This document shows, piece by piece, positions 26,376 to 36,089 of a stretch of 64,000 nucleotides of DNA (its first letter is position 1; each line of letters begins with the position of its first letter). The translations under genes and the position numbers were made by a program. The stretch covers positions 558,001 through 622,000 of the forward strand of contig CAVQBR010000002.1 in assembly GCA_963710865.1 (NCBI GenBank), written 5' to 3'. Under the pieces are notes generated by a model, which saw only the letters and a list, made by a program, of their open reading frames with translations, had not been told where the DNA came from and searched no databases. This stretch comes from PRDV01 sp963710865 (GTDB taxonomy: Bacteria > Babelota > Babeliae > Babelales > Babelaceae).

Positions 26376-27956
26376 TTACATATTCCAAACGTGCACTTTC
26401 ATAGTCCCCTCATCAAGAATCTCGTGAGAGATCTTTTGTTCCCATGATCTTCGCGGATCTCGGTCAAAGAGTATAAGATGACCTTCCGCACCGGTTTTGT
26501 CCATGTAATCAACAATTTGCTCCGCTCCCTTTTCCCGAGAGCTTTCTCCATGCTTAATCTTCAGCTCTAAAACAAATTTTTGATCTCCCCACGTTATATA
26601 CAGATCAACATGACGCCTGCCTAACGCATATTCTCGAATTATCTGCCCATTGCCATTTATCAACCGCTGCATAAAAGCAAGCATAATAATATGGGGTCCA
26701 GCCTCATTGTAAGGTATCCCCTTAAGCCAAGCCTCAGAGTTTTCACGATAGAACTGAGTAAATTCCTTCAGTAGTTTTACCATATCTAACGAACGGTCTT
26801 TTCGTACATAGCATCTCATATCTTGAGTAATGAGTGGCTGAAATTTTGAAGCGAGTACGGCTGGAATAATCTGCTTATAGATGGGATTAGCAATCTCGAG
26901 GGTTGCCGCCGTTCCCGACAAGATTCCTAAATCTCTACAGTATTGAATGTCATCAACAGAAAAATTCTGCGTTACTGCTTCACCTGATAGAATCGCATCA
27001 ATAAGTTGTGACACTCGCTCTTCATTAAGCTTATCGATCAATGAATCAATATGAGTATCCCGACGCAATATAAGAATATCTTTAGCTTGTTCAATTATCT
27101 CCTTTGTAATTGGTTGTGCTCTATCAGGTACGAGGTTGAAGCAGGCTTCCTGTGCAAGAGCATTCACAAGCCAGGGCTGGCCCTGTGTAAGAAAAAAGGC
27201 ATGCTCTATAGCTTCCTCCGTAAATAACTGGCCTGTAGCTTGTGTATGCTGAGAATACAACGCCCTCACTTCAATCAATCCAAAATTGGGCAGCGATAAA
27301 GAAATTGCTTTTATATTAAAGGGACTGCTGGTAGAAACGTATTCACCATGCTCTTTTGACCACACCCTATAATCTCGCACATCTCTCAGTCCAATAAGGC
27401 AAAGAGATCTTGGAAAGCTTTCAGGACGCCTCTCAAAACCTGTACGAATTTGTCGAAGCACCGATAAGAGAGAATCACCTATTAGAGAGTCAATTTCATC
27501 GATAAAAAGAACAACCGGTTTTTTTATTCTTTTGCACGCATAACTCAGCGAATCCAAAAGAAACGTGACGGAAATTGTGCCCGAAGTACTTGATCTTAGA
27601 TAAGCAGAAAGATCGTTGTATTCTTCTCCAAGCTGCTCAGTAATCTCATAGGCTAACACATTTACTATCCCTATAAGCGCTTTTTCAAAATTCTCCCGCG
27701 CAGCTTGGCTCGATTCTATGTTGATATACAAAGCTGCATATGACCCAGTACTTGTAAGATGCTGCGCGAGTTCTATAATAGCCGTCGTCTTGCCACTTTG
27801 CCGTGGCGCATGCAGCACAAAGTAATTCATATCAACAATAAGCGTTCTTATCCGATCCCAATTAAGGCGATGAGGTATGAAATAATGTATGCTAGGTATA
27901 ACTCGACCTGCAATACAAAACTTCTTTTGCCGCGGAATTAAGGTTTCTGGAGGCAT
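26376..27956 (-). CDS. AAA-like ATPase with C-terminal PD-(D/E)XK-type nuclease motif
   Basis: This 526-residue protein has Walker A APRQSGKT (50-57) and Walker B VVLFIDEID (148-156). A winged-helix-like middle follows, and a C-terminal segment has D451 (HVDLYI), then E464-L-K466 (LELKIK) and a downstream Gln. That is the PD-(D/E)XK core as in DUF1703-type proteins. Such ATPase/nuclease-like proteins are common multicopy genes in Bacteroidetes, Chlamydiae-like and other host-associated bacteria; their role is unknown. It is a different family from the DUF4143 ATPase, although the plan (ATPase then nuclease fold) is similar. The second repeat array lies downstream of it and is better explained by the DUF4143 remnant. 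Confidence 0.8.
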   Translation of the reverse strand: MPPETLIPRQKKFCIAGRVIPSIHYFIPHRLNWDRIRTLIVDMNYFVLHAPRQSGKTTAIIELAQHLTSTGSYAALYINIESSQAARENFEKALIGIVNVLAYEITEQLGEEYNDLSAYLRSSTSGTISVTFLLDSLSYACKRIKKPVVLFIDEIDSLIGDSLLSVLRQIRTGFERRPESFPRSLCLIGLRDVRDYRVWSKEHGEYVSTSSPFNIKAISLSLPNFGLIEVRALYSQHTQATGQLFTEEAIEHAFFLTQGQPWLVNALAQEACFNLVPDRAQPITKEIIEQAKDILILRRDTHIDSLIDKLNEERVSQLIDAILSGEAVTQNFSVDDIQYCRDLGILSGTAATLEIANPIYKQIIPAVLASKFQPLITQDMRCYVRKDRSLDMVKLLKEFTQFYRENSEAWLKGIPYNEAGPHIIMLAFMQRLINGNGQIIREYALGRRHVDLYITWGDQKFVLELKIKHGESSREKGAEQIVDYMDKTGAEGHLILFDRDPRRSWEQKISHEILDEGTMKVHVWNM

Positions 27957-28452
27957 CTTTGCACCTAGGGTATAGATCTAAAATTATCCAATCATTAGTT
28001 TAGAGAAAAAGAACAAATCTGTCTATGCGCACACCATAGGAAAAAACATCATATAGTGTACATTAATCTTTATGCTCTACTGCACTTTCACCGATACTAA
28101 GGCAAGAAATTGCAAGGAAACCTATGAATGCTAAAAAACAGCTAAGCAACCTTTTCTGGTTAAAGAGCTTTACACCGTATTTCGTTTCATTTCTTACCTA
28201 CTCTTTTGACCTCAGCCCTCTCCTTGCATTCTTTACCTCAAAGGCAGTCGCTCTGCAGGGAAAACAACTCGTCTTTAAAACAAAGGTGGCAAAACATGGA
28301 AATTATAGATGATGACCAAATAATCTTTAAAATGTGCTGCAAAGCAACTACAGAGAGCTTTCCTGCGGAGTATGCCTGCATTAGAAAAGCCCTTTGTTTG
28401 CAAACTTAAAAAAGGCTCACCAAAGAAGCATAACAAAGACTCAATCATCATA
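27957..28452. other. intergenic region between the ATPase gene and moxR
   Basis: About 500 bases. A 62-codon plus-strand frame at 28124-28312 has an AAGGAA site six bases before its ATG but resembles nothing I know. I treat it as a possible but unproven small gene. Nothing else was recognised. Confidence 0.35.
28124..28312 (+). CDS. possible small protein, unknown
   Basis: This is a 62-residue open frame with AAGGAA six bases upstream of its ATG. The product is hydrophobic in the middle (about residues 17-44, FTPYFVSFLTYSFDLSPLL) and basic at the end, so it could be a single-span membrane peptide. There is no recognisable family, no visible promoter and no conserved context. It could equally be chance. 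Confidence 0.2.
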   Translation: MNAKKQLSNLFWLKSFTPYFVSFLTYSFDLSPLLAFFTSKAVALQGKQLVFKTKVAKHGNYR

Positions 28453-28472
28453 TAGAAAAGTAGCTCTTCTTA

Positions 28473-28481
28473 TGGTATACT
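28473..28481 (+). promoter_or_regulatory. extended -10 promoter of moxR
   Basis: TGGTATACT (28473-28481) is an extended -10 element (TGN-TATACT). The -35 region 17 bases upstream (TAGAAA) is poor, as is usual for extended -10 promoters. It lies about 43 bases before the moxR start. Confidence 0.5.
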
Positions 28482-28523
28482 GTGGCCTTGTGAGAGATCA
28501 AACTACTTAGAGGAGTTATACCT

Positions 28524-29483
28524 ATGGATAGCATCACAGAACAAAGCAATCGATTTCAGCAATTAACAACCGAAGTTGGCAAAGTAATTATTGGTCAGCA
28601 TGACACGATTATGTTTATGCTCTTGGGCATTCTCTGCGACGGGCATATTCTCCTTGAAGGTGTCCCAGGCGTTGCAAAGACTACGATGATTAAGGCACTG
28701 ACCAAAGCACTCGGGCTTACGTTCAAACGAATTCAGTTTACCCCAGACTTGCTGCCTTCTGATCTTATCGGAACACTTATTTATAACCCGAAGACACAAG
28801 ACTTTGAGACAAAGAAAGGCCCTATTTTTGCTCATCTTATTTTAGCTGATGAAATCAATCGGGCACCTGCCAAAGTTCAAGCTGCTCTTTTAGAAGCAAT
28901 GCAAGAGCATCAGGTTACCATCGGCTCTACCACCTTTGCACTTGAAACACCCTTTTTGGTATTTGCAACCCAAAATCCTCTCGAGCAAGAGGGTACGTAC
29001 CGCTTACCAGAAGCGCAAGTCGATCGTTTCATGTTTAAGTTGAATGTTGATTATCCAACACAAAAAGAAGAACGAGAGATCCTTAGTTCACAAAATTCAG
29101 TTGAAAGTATTGAACCAATACTTTCACGTGATGATATTATTGCCGCTCAGAAAACGGTTCATGAAATCTACTGTGATGAAAAGATTCTTGATTATATCGT
29201 TGCACTCGTATTTGCTACTCGAAAGCCAGAACAGTGTGGTCTAGGAGAGATCTCAAAGTATATTACGTACGGCGTTTCGCCTCGTGCTACCTTGGCTCTT
29301 CACAACGCGAGCAGAGCGCATGCATTCCTCAAGAAGCGCACATTTGTAACTCCTGATGACGTAAAGGTAGTAGCACCGGCAATACTTCGCCATCGCCTTG
29401 TTCTTTCTGTAGATGCAGAAGCCGACTACATAACAACAGATATGCTTATTAAAAAAATTCTCGCAACAGTACCAACGCCATAA
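28524..29483 (+). CDS. moxR: MoxR-family AAA+ ATPase
   Basis: This 319-residue AAA+ protein has Walker A GVPGVAKT (46-53), Walker B LILADEINRAP (about 107-117), and sensor ATQNP followed by QEGTYRLPEAQVDRF, all diagnostic of MoxR/RavA-type ATPases. MoxR proteins act as chaperones that help mature or insert cofactors into partner proteins, which usually carry von Willebrand A domains encoded next door. Here no DUF58/VWA gene follows; instead a secretion operon begins 150 bases later from its own promoter. Partners must be elsewhere. AGAGGAG precedes the start. Confidence 0.93.
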   Translation: MDSITEQSNRFQQLTTEVGKVIIGQHDTIMFMLLGILCDGHILLEGVPGVAKTTMIKALTKALGLTFKRIQFTPDLLPSDLIGTLIYNPKTQDFETKKGPIFAHLILADEINRAPAKVQAALLEAMQEHQVTIGSTTFALETPFLVFATQNPLEQEGTYRLPEAQVDRFMFKLNVDYPTQKEEREILSSQNSVESIEPILSRDDIIAAQKTVHEIYCDEKILDYIVALVFATRKPEQCGLGEISKYITYGVSPRATLALHNASRAHAFLKKRTFVTPDDVKVVAPAILRHRLVLSVDAEADYITTDMLIKKILATVPTP

Positions 29484-29542
29484 TCACTGCAAAAAGGGGT
29501 AAAAGCAGGGGTATGCATACCAATCTTTATGTGTACTCAAAT

Positions 29543-29570
29543 TTTACAAAAAAAAATCTTGTATTAAACT
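29543..29570 (+). promoter_or_regulatory. promoter of the secretin operon
   Basis: TTTACA (29543-29548) and TAAACT (29565-29570) are 16 bases apart. They lie 62 bases upstream of the GspC-like gene. All six downstream genes overlap or nearly touch, so this promoter probably serves the whole operon up to 40779. Confidence 0.5.
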
Positions 29571-29632
29571 AGCGTAGGGACAGTAAGAAGAGCCCAAGTA
29601 ATCTGTTTGGAACTAAGGAAAGTGGTTTTTGT

Positions 29633-30889
29633 ATGAAGAGCCCGTTATGGATAGTTAACAGCATCCTCGCCCTGCTCTTCTTTGCCATGCTCACATTTAT
29701 TCTCGTATCATTTAAGAGCCTTTACGAAAAACCGCGAGTTGCACCATTGAAAATAACGCAAACCACTGCTCCTCTTATAAAGCAAGAGGCCAAAGCGCAA
29801 GATCGTAGCTCTATCTATGATGAGCATGATCTCTTTGGCACATACAGTCCTTCTATTATCCCCGTACTACCCGTTGAGCAAATGGTTCCTCCGGTTCCAC
29901 CTCCACCTATTCCTCAGCCAGTAAAACCAATACCCCACCCTGTGGTTCAATTCCTTGATCCATTGCCTGTAAAGATTACTGGAATAATTTACTCAAGTAG
30001 TGATGCTAAATCACAAGTTACCATTATTAACAACAACACGCGTAAAAGTGAGTCATTCAAAATGGGTGATAAGATTTTAGATGCGCATATTATACGAATT
30101 TTTCCACGAAAGATTATTATCGTCCGATCCAATGGACAGCAAGAAACGCTCTTCATGTACACTGCAGATGCTCAGGCAGAGTTGAAAGCTATGCAAGAAG
30201 TTTCATGGACTGATGTGGTTCAAATGCAACGTCCATCATCATACCTCGTAAATCCGACAACATTTGCATCGCGTGTTATGTCACTTGCAAATCTTATCGA
30301 GATGCTCGACATGACTACCGCATACACAAATAACAAGAGTGTCGGTATCCGTATAGGCAACATGGAGCCTCAATCAATAGGTTATGCACTCGGCTTCCTG
30401 CCTGGAGATATTATCACAAAAGTTGCAAACCTTACTCCTACTACAACCGCACAACGAATGAAGATCCATAATGCACTCATTCAGCTGAACATGGGATCAG
30501 ACATACCTGTCCAATTGATCCGAAAAGAGAAGTTGATTACCTATACCTATACACTCTTTAATCTTGCAGATATAGCTCCTTCAGTCGAGAATCTGCCAGT
30601 TCAAATATCTCAACCTGCAGCACCTATGCAGCAGCCACCAATGCCACAACAGGCAGCTCCAGCGCCTCCTGCGAGCACTCACCCTATGATGCCTCCTATA
30701 ATGCCTGCTCCGCATGCGCCAGCGCCATCTACCTCTGCACTCCCACATATGGATGCACACCATGCAGCGCTCGCACAGGAACAGCAGAAAAATCGAGGAA
30801 CGATAAAACAGATTAAAAGAGATGAACGAGATGCAATGAGAAATTACGGCAGGAAATCCGCACTTAATCAAATGGGTGCTAATCCATGA
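29633..30889 (+). CDS. GspC-like inner-membrane protein with PDZ domain
   Basis: This 418-residue protein has one N-terminal membrane segment (about residues 8-28) and a proline-rich periplasmic linker (about 80-105). A homology-region domain (about 110-180: ITGIIYS, then FKMGDKIL, IRIFPRKIIIV, ETLFM) and a PDZ-like domain (about 215-310, with GYALGFLPGDIITKVA) follow. This is the GspC layout of type II secretion, where the HR domain docks onto the secretin and PDZ may recruit cargo. The C-terminal 100 residues are Pro/Ala/Met-rich and end in a basic helix, unlike classical GspC. The stop overlaps the next start as ATGA, so the secretin is translationally coupled to it. Confidence 0.8.
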   Translation: MKSPLWIVNSILALLFFAMLTFILVSFKSLYEKPRVAPLKITQTTAPLIKQEAKAQDRSSIYDEHDLFGTYSPSIIPVLPVEQMVPPVPPPPIPQPVKPIPHPVVQFLDPLPVKITGIIYSSSDAKSQVTIINNNTRKSESFKMGDKILDAHIIRIFPRKIIIVRSNGQQETLFMYTADAQAELKAMQEVSWTDVVQMQRPSSYLVNPTTFASRVMSLANLIEMLDMTTAYTNNKSVGIRIGNMEPQSIGYALGFLPGDIITKVANLTPTTTAQRMKIHNALIQLNMGSDIPVQLIRKEKLITYTYTLFNLADIAPSVENLPVQISQPAAPMQQPPMPQQAAPAPPASTHPMMPPIMPAPHAPAPSTSALPHMDAHHAALAQEQQKNRGTIKQIKRDERDAMRNYGRKSALNQMGANP

Positions 30890-33800
30890 GAGCTATGAAC
30901 AGAATAAGAATGCTAGTATGTCTGATCTTCCTCTGTACAATACTTGATGCACAGGTAGATACTGAGCAAGTGCAGATCACCGAACTTCCTGTGGGCCCTG
31001 GAAAAAAGGCTGAGGTTTCTCTTGCGCAAGGAGCTCAGACCGAAGACTTCGCTCTCAAGAAACCCAACGATACTAAGGAGCCGACAAAGAAGCTCCCACC
31101 CAGAAAACGACGAGCACAAGCTGCAGCTCAAAAAACAGCAAGCGCCCCAGCACAACAGGGCACTCCACCCTCCGTTTCCGAAAAAAAAGAGGAAACAGAG
31201 TCAAAGGCTCTCACCAATGAGGGAGCTCCTGCTGCAGAGGAAAGTACAGAACCTACAAAAAAATTACCTCCGAGAAAGCAAGCCAAGAAGGAAGAACCCG
31301 CTGCTCAAAAGAAAGAAAGCGAAAAGGCAACGAAGGAAAAACAACTAGAAAAAAGCACAGCTCCAGCACAGATCCCTCCTGAGAAAACAGGCGTCGAAAG
31401 TAGAGATGGTACTGCAGCAATACAGATTACCCACCCTCCCGCTGGTCCTGGAAAAAAGGGAGAGGCATCATTTTCGCTCGAGCCGCTTGAACCCGACGTT
31501 CAGCTTGACGATTTTGCTCTGCCCAAACCAGCAGCAAAAAAAGAGACCGAAAAAAGGGGCCCACGAAAACGGCGCAGGAGGGAACCCGAATCCGTGCTGG
31601 CAGAACAACCTCGCTCGGAGAGCGAAAAAAGAGAAATAGAAGAAGCTCTTGGAAAGAGTATCACTGCAGAGCAGACCAAAGAAGAAATCGCCCATGCATT
31701 TAAAAAGCAGGCAGGTCGCGATGTTATTCATCTTGGCTCGTATCTTGAGCCTTGGAGAGATGCGGATCCAAATGAAATGGTTGAAATGAACTTCGATAAT
31801 AAGGAGCTGACTGAGCTCCTCAAGTTTTTAAGTGAGTCGTTGGATATTACGTTTATTCTCGATGATGATATCGAGCCAACGAGAGCAGAGGGATTGCAGC
31901 CCATTGCAGGAACTCGCATCACCTTTAGATCGAATGTCCCTCTTACACTCAAACAGGCCTGGGAATATGGACTCACCTTCATTGAAATGGCAGGCTTCTC
32001 GGTCATTCCAGCAACACTGCCCCGCACTTACCGCATTACCGTGAGTGCATCTAAAGATAAGCCTTCTGCTAATCGTGAACCGTTACCTACGTTCATAGGC
32101 ACCGACCCTGCATTGCTGCCTAATAACGATACAAAAATTCGATATGTATATTTTGCTGAAAATGCAGAATTACCAACTATTATTCAGATTATAGAATCGC
32201 TCAAGAGTGGATCTTCTGGCCCATTGATCGACGTGCCACCTCTACGTGCGGTTATAATGACCGATAAAGCAGCCAATATAAAATCAATTATTCAGATCCT
32301 TCAGGAAATTGATCGCGTAACGCTTCCTGAAACACTTGCCATTATTCGATTAAAGCATACCGATGCGCGTCAAGTACGAGAGCTCTATCATAAATTGATT
32401 GGAAAGGACGCGCAGAGTCCTGCATTTAATCCTTTTTCCCGACAGCGAAAATCAACGACAACCCAATATTTTACTGAGGCTACGCGGGTTTTTGAAGAGC
32501 CCTATACTAATTCGCTCATCGTTTTAGGTACCCGAGAAAATATTAAGCGCTTTGAAGATTTTATTTTAAAATATGTCGACAAAACACTCGATATTCCCTT
32601 CTCACCCCTGCATATCATCCAGCTGAAATATATTGATGCTACTTCAATAGCAAAAATTTTGAATGATATCATTCTCAAGTTTAATTCTGATCCGGCAAAT
32701 ATGAATGCAGCTCTGGTAGGTGGTGTACGAGACGGCAATAAATTCTTTAGACCGACTGTGCGCATTACGGATGAACCATCGGGTAATCGGCTCATCATCA
32801 ACTCAGACTATGAAGAATATTTAAAGCTTCAAGAAATTATCGATAAGCTCGATGTTGAGCAGCCACAGGTAGCTATTAAGGTACTCATACTCGACGTTGA
32901 CCTCACCGATATGGAAACGCTCGGCGTTCAGTTACGAAATAGCGTTGCATGTTGTGATGGTACAGGAGGTACAACAAGTTTACTTGGCAAGAATGTAAAC
33001 TTTCAAACATCGGCTGTGGGACCTATCGTCACCCGAGAAACAATAGGTACGTCTGTGGCTAATGGTGCTGAGCGATTACTTGGCAACCTTATCAACCTTG
33101 CTAATCAGGTAAGCGGTATATCGCCCTTTGCAGTGGGAACTACTTTAGTAACCCTCGGCAAAGATATCTTCGGGTTCTGGGGACTCCTTGAAGCCCTTGA
33201 AACCTATACTCGAGTCAGCGTTGTTGCTAATCCATTCTTGGTCACGACTAATAAATATAAGTCGGAAATTAAGGTAGGTGAAACACGTCGTACGACTACT
33301 GCCCTTGTTGAAGGACAGCGAGAAGCACAGGCGCAAGGTGACCTTTCTGCAGATCTGCGCGTAGTTATTACCCCTCAAATAAGCTATGACGATATGGTAA
33401 CACTCAGTGTCTATGTTGAGATTGGGCAGTTTATTAACGCTACTACACAAAACCGTATCATTAAAAAGCTCAGTACCGAAGCACTCCTTGCAAACAAGGA
33501 AGTTCTTGCACTTGGTGGCTTGATTCAAGATAGTGTTACCGAAACTATTTATCAAGTACCTATTCTGGGCAACATACCCTTTATTGGCTGGCTCTTTAAG
33601 AGTAAAACTAAAACTATCACACGAACAAGTACGGTGATTCTTATCGCTCCTGAGATCATTAAGCCGCATCAACCTGAAGTCGCACAGGCATTTACGTTCT
33701 CTAAAATTACTGATTCAAAAGATGTTCTATACGGTATGGTACCACCTTCAGACAGAAGAGATCCTGTTTACAGGTGGATATTTAAAGATCATAAAGATAA

Positions 33801-33954
33801 GGAAACGAGTGGTATAGATAAGTTTGCCGCTATGCAGCAGCGCTACATAGATGAAAGTCAGCGTAAGCCTGAAACGGTGGCTCTAAAACCGGCAACGTCG
33901 TCTTTGCTTGATGAACTTCCTTCTGATGATACCAAACAAGGGATCCCAGCATGA
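30886..33954 (+). CDS. secretin (GspD/PilQ family) with long basic N-terminal extension
   Basis: This 1022-residue protein has a signal peptide, then about 240 low-complexity residues rich in K, P, E and A. A module of the form 'GPGKK-(A/G)-E ... DFAL-K-P ... PRKRR' occurs twice in that stretch, around residues 35-80 and 185-235. N-domains follow (about 280-700). The C-terminal secretin domain (about 740-960) has VANPFLVTTNK, EVLALGGLIQD, VPILGNIPFIGWLFK and VILIAPEII. Secretins form the outer-membrane gate of type II secretion and type IV pili. ATGA overlaps couple it to both neighbours. The basic extension is unusual and could bind nucleic acid, peptidoglycan or partner proteins. Confidence 0.9.
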   Translation: MRAMNRIRMLVCLIFLCTILDAQVDTEQVQITELPVGPGKKAEVSLAQGAQTEDFALKKPNDTKEPTKKLPPRKRRAQAAAQKTASAPAQQGTPPSVSEKKEETESKALTNEGAPAAEESTEPTKKLPPRKQAKKEEPAAQKKESEKATKEKQLEKSTAPAQIPPEKTGVESRDGTAAIQITHPPAGPGKKGEASFSLEPLEPDVQLDDFALPKPAAKKETEKRGPRKRRRREPESVLAEQPRSESEKREIEEALGKSITAEQTKEEIAHAFKKQAGRDVIHLGSYLEPWRDADPNEMVEMNFDNKELTELLKFLSESLDITFILDDDIEPTRAEGLQPIAGTRITFRSNVPLTLKQAWEYGLTFIEMAGFSVIPATLPRTYRITVSASKDKPSANREPLPTFIGTDPALLPNNDTKIRYVYFAENAELPTIIQIIESLKSGSSGPLIDVPPLRAVIMTDKAANIKSIIQILQEIDRVTLPETLAIIRLKHTDARQVRELYHKLIGKDAQSPAFNPFSRQRKSTTTQYFTEATRVFEEPYTNSLIVLGTRENIKRFEDFILKYVDKTLDIPFSPLHIIQLKYIDATSIAKILNDIILKFNSDPANMNAALVGGVRDGNKFFRPTVRITDEPSGNRLIINSDYEEYLKLQEIIDKLDVEQPQVAIKVLILDVDLTDMETLGVQLRNSVACCDGTGGTTSLLGKNVNFQTSAVGPIVTRETIGTSVANGAERLLGNLINLANQVSGISPFAVGTTLVTLGKDIFGFWGLLEALETYTRVSVVANPFLVTTNKYKSEIKVGETRRTTTALVEGQREAQAQGDLSADLRVVITPQISYDDMVTLSVYVEIGQFINATTQNRIIKKLSTEALLANKEVLALGGLIQDSVTETIYQVPILGNIPFIGWLFKSKTKTITRTSTVILIAPEIIKPHQPEVAQAFTFSKITDSKDVLYGMVPPSDRRDPVYRWIFKDHKDKETSGIDKFAAMQQRYIDESQRKPETVALKPATSSLLDELPSDDTKQGIPA

Positions 33955-35534
33955 TACAACAGATTTTTTTTCCTGACCGCATAGGCTCATACTATCTCTT
34001 TGGTAAACGAATCGTCGGTATTGATATCGGCCTCACCGAGATCTATGCTACGATTGCTCGCGCTCACGGCAAAACACGCACTATCGAGAAGCTGATAGAA
34101 GAACCGATTAATACTGATAACACAATTCCCTATGAAACCCGGGTTATTGCAGCTCTTACCTCTTTGAAAAGCAAGTTGGGGCGTTACAACGAACTCTGCC
34201 TGGTGGTTCCAAGTTCAGTGGTAATCTTTAAAGAGCTTACTCTTCCCTTTACCGGCCTTAAAAAAGTAAAACTGGTAGTTCCCTTTGAAGTAGAATCTCA
34301 ACTTCCGTTCACGCTCGATCAAGCGGTTATTGATAGCTTAATTACTCGTGAGGACAGTCAGTCGACCGATCTCTTAGTTGCTGCTATAAAGCGAGATCTG
34401 TTTGAACAACAGATCAATCTTTTTAAAGCGGCAGGCCTTACCCTTGATAGAGTATCGATCGACATGTTTGAACTCTCTGGACTCTATATGATGGCTGCCA
34501 CCGATCCACAAAAAACGGTCGCACTCGTCGATCTAGGCATTCATTCTACGCGCATTGCACTCCTTATTAAGGGTCAGCTTAAGCATATTCGTTCCATTCC
34601 GCAGGGATTACTCTCCATTGCGAAAAAGATCGGTCAAAGTACCGGACTTGATCTTGCTGAAAACCTTCAACAGCTCATAAGAAGAGGGCTCGATCAATCA
34701 GAGTTTGCTCATGCAGCTCAAGGAGCATTTGAAGAACTGTTTTCACCAATCCGTTTTACCATCGAATCCTATGCGCAACCAATTGATACACTCGTATTGA
34801 CTGGATCTGCAGTCGAGATTCCTGGACTAACCGACTCTCTTGCTTCGTACGTACATCTTCCAGTGGAGCAATTTCTTCCTAAACAGCTTATTCATACAAA
34901 TCGGATACAGAGCAAGATCACACCTCTTCCAACCAGTTTCATGGTAAGCATCGCAGCTGCTTTGTCCGTTCCAAGTACCGAATCATTTAATTTGGAGACA
35001 GAAGACAGACAGAACAAAGATCGACGCATCGAAACTCTACAGCTTCTGACAGCTGCAGGCTTAACACTGCTTCTCTTCACAGCGTTCTCACTCTACAGTT
35101 TTTTTAGAGTACGGACCTTACGTCTTGCGCATAAGGCTGCAGAGATGGAGGCTATTGAAGAGCTTAAAAAGAGCTTTCAGTTAAAGCCTGGTCAGACACC
35201 AAATCTCGCAGCAGCGAATAAACTCGCTTTAACGGAATTAAAAAAACAAGAGTCAGCCTGGCTACGCTTATCAAGCGAAAACAGAACTAAATATCTTCAG
35301 TACCTTGCTGAATTGAGTCGATGTATCAATATAAAAGAGGCACAACTTGATCTGACAAGCCTGGTCATGAAAGATGAAACAATACGCCTTTATGGCAGTG
35401 TTCCTGGTTATCAGCAGCTCACTATCTTACAGAAGCAGCTGGAATGTCCTCTCTTTAAAAAGTTACCAAAGCTTCAAGAATGGAACTTTAAAACTGAGCC
35501 TATCACCTTAACCGTTACCCAAGAGGAGCGCTAA
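33951..35534 (+). CDS. PilM-PilN fusion (GspL-like) assembly protein
   Basis: This 527-residue protein has an N-terminal actin-like ATPase fold of the PilM/GspL type (about 15-340), with phosphate-loop-like IVGIDIG and VALVDLGIHSTRI and a conserved VPFEVESQLPF element. A membrane segment follows at about 362-382, then a periplasmic helical and ferredoxin-like part (390-527) like PilN. PilM is normally cytoplasmic and binds the PilN tail; here both are one chain, as in GspL. It should bridge the assembly ATPase and the PilO-like protein encoded next. ATGA overlap with the secretin gene, and a one-base stop/start overlap with the next gene, show tight coupling. Confidence 0.82.
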   Translation: MIQQIFFPDRIGSYYLFGKRIVGIDIGLTEIYATIARAHGKTRTIEKLIEEPINTDNTIPYETRVIAALTSLKSKLGRYNELCLVVPSSVVIFKELTLPFTGLKKVKLVVPFEVESQLPFTLDQAVIDSLITREDSQSTDLLVAAIKRDLFEQQINLFKAAGLTLDRVSIDMFELSGLYMMAATDPQKTVALVDLGIHSTRIALLIKGQLKHIRSIPQGLLSIAKKIGQSTGLDLAENLQQLIRRGLDQSEFAHAAQGAFEELFSPIRFTIESYAQPIDTLVLTGSAVEIPGLTDSLASYVHLPVEQFLPKQLIHTNRIQSKITPLPTSFMVSIAAALSVPSTESFNLETEDRQNKDRRIETLQLLTAAGLTLLLFTAFSLYSFFRVRTLRLAHKAAEMEAIEELKKSFQLKPGQTPNLAAANKLALTELKKQESAWLRLSSENRTKYLQYLAELSRCINIKEAQLDLTSLVMKDETIRLYGSVPGYQQLTILQKQLECPLFKKLPKLQEWNFKTEPITLTVTQEER

Positions 35535-36088
35535 TGGAATTTTTAGAACAACTGCGCGACACAATCAATAGCCTCGAAGATACCGCTTTCTACAAATATC
35601 TTGCGGCATTTTTTGGGGGAATTATTATCCTTCTCGGACTTCTCGTGTATTTCCATTATCGCAAAGTTTCGAATTATACCGAAGAGCTCAAAAAAGTAGA
35701 CGTCCTCCGTACTCAAACAAAAAAGATATTAAGCGACTTTAAGGTTGTTACTCAACAAAGACATCTTGTCGAGGATATCCTCTCAGAAAATAAAAACTTC
35801 CGTATCGGAGAAGCATTTCAATCGATCGTACAAAGACTTGGACTTAAGCAAAATCTCTCCGAACAAACGGGGCTAGCAACAGGAGAAACAATAAGCGGTT
35901 TAACTGAGTTGCACATAAGCGCTCATTTTTCGTCTATCTCGATGAAACAACTTACCGATCTCCTTACGGCCCTCGGACAAGTACCACAACTCTATACGAA
36001 AGATCTTACCATCAAACGATCCCCTCGCGGTCGCTCTGTAGATGTAGACATTAACGTTGCAACACTTGAACCATCGACGGTTGAATAA
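35534..36088 (+). CDS. PilO/GspM-like inner-membrane protein
   Basis: This 184-residue bitopic protein has a membrane segment at about 24-42. A coiled-coil stretch (about 47-85) and a C-terminal alpha/beta domain (about 95-175) with the pattern 'ISAHFSSISMKQLTDLLTAL' follow, which fits PilO/GspM. It would dimerise with the PilN-like part of the preceding protein and contact the secretin through GspC/PilP-like proteins. A second PilO-like gene with a PilP-like partner lies at 1656-2509 on the other strand, so the genome has at least two such platforms or has split one. Confidence 0.72.
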   Translation: MEFLEQLRDTINSLEDTAFYKYLAAFFGGIIILLGLLVYFHYRKVSNYTEELKKVDVLRTQTKKILSDFKVVTQQRHLVEDILSENKNFRIGEAFQSIVQRLGLKQNLSEQTGLATGETISGLTELHISAHFSSISMKQLTDLLTALGQVPQLYTKDLTIKRSPRGRSVDVDINVATLEPSTVE

Positions 36089-36089
36089 T

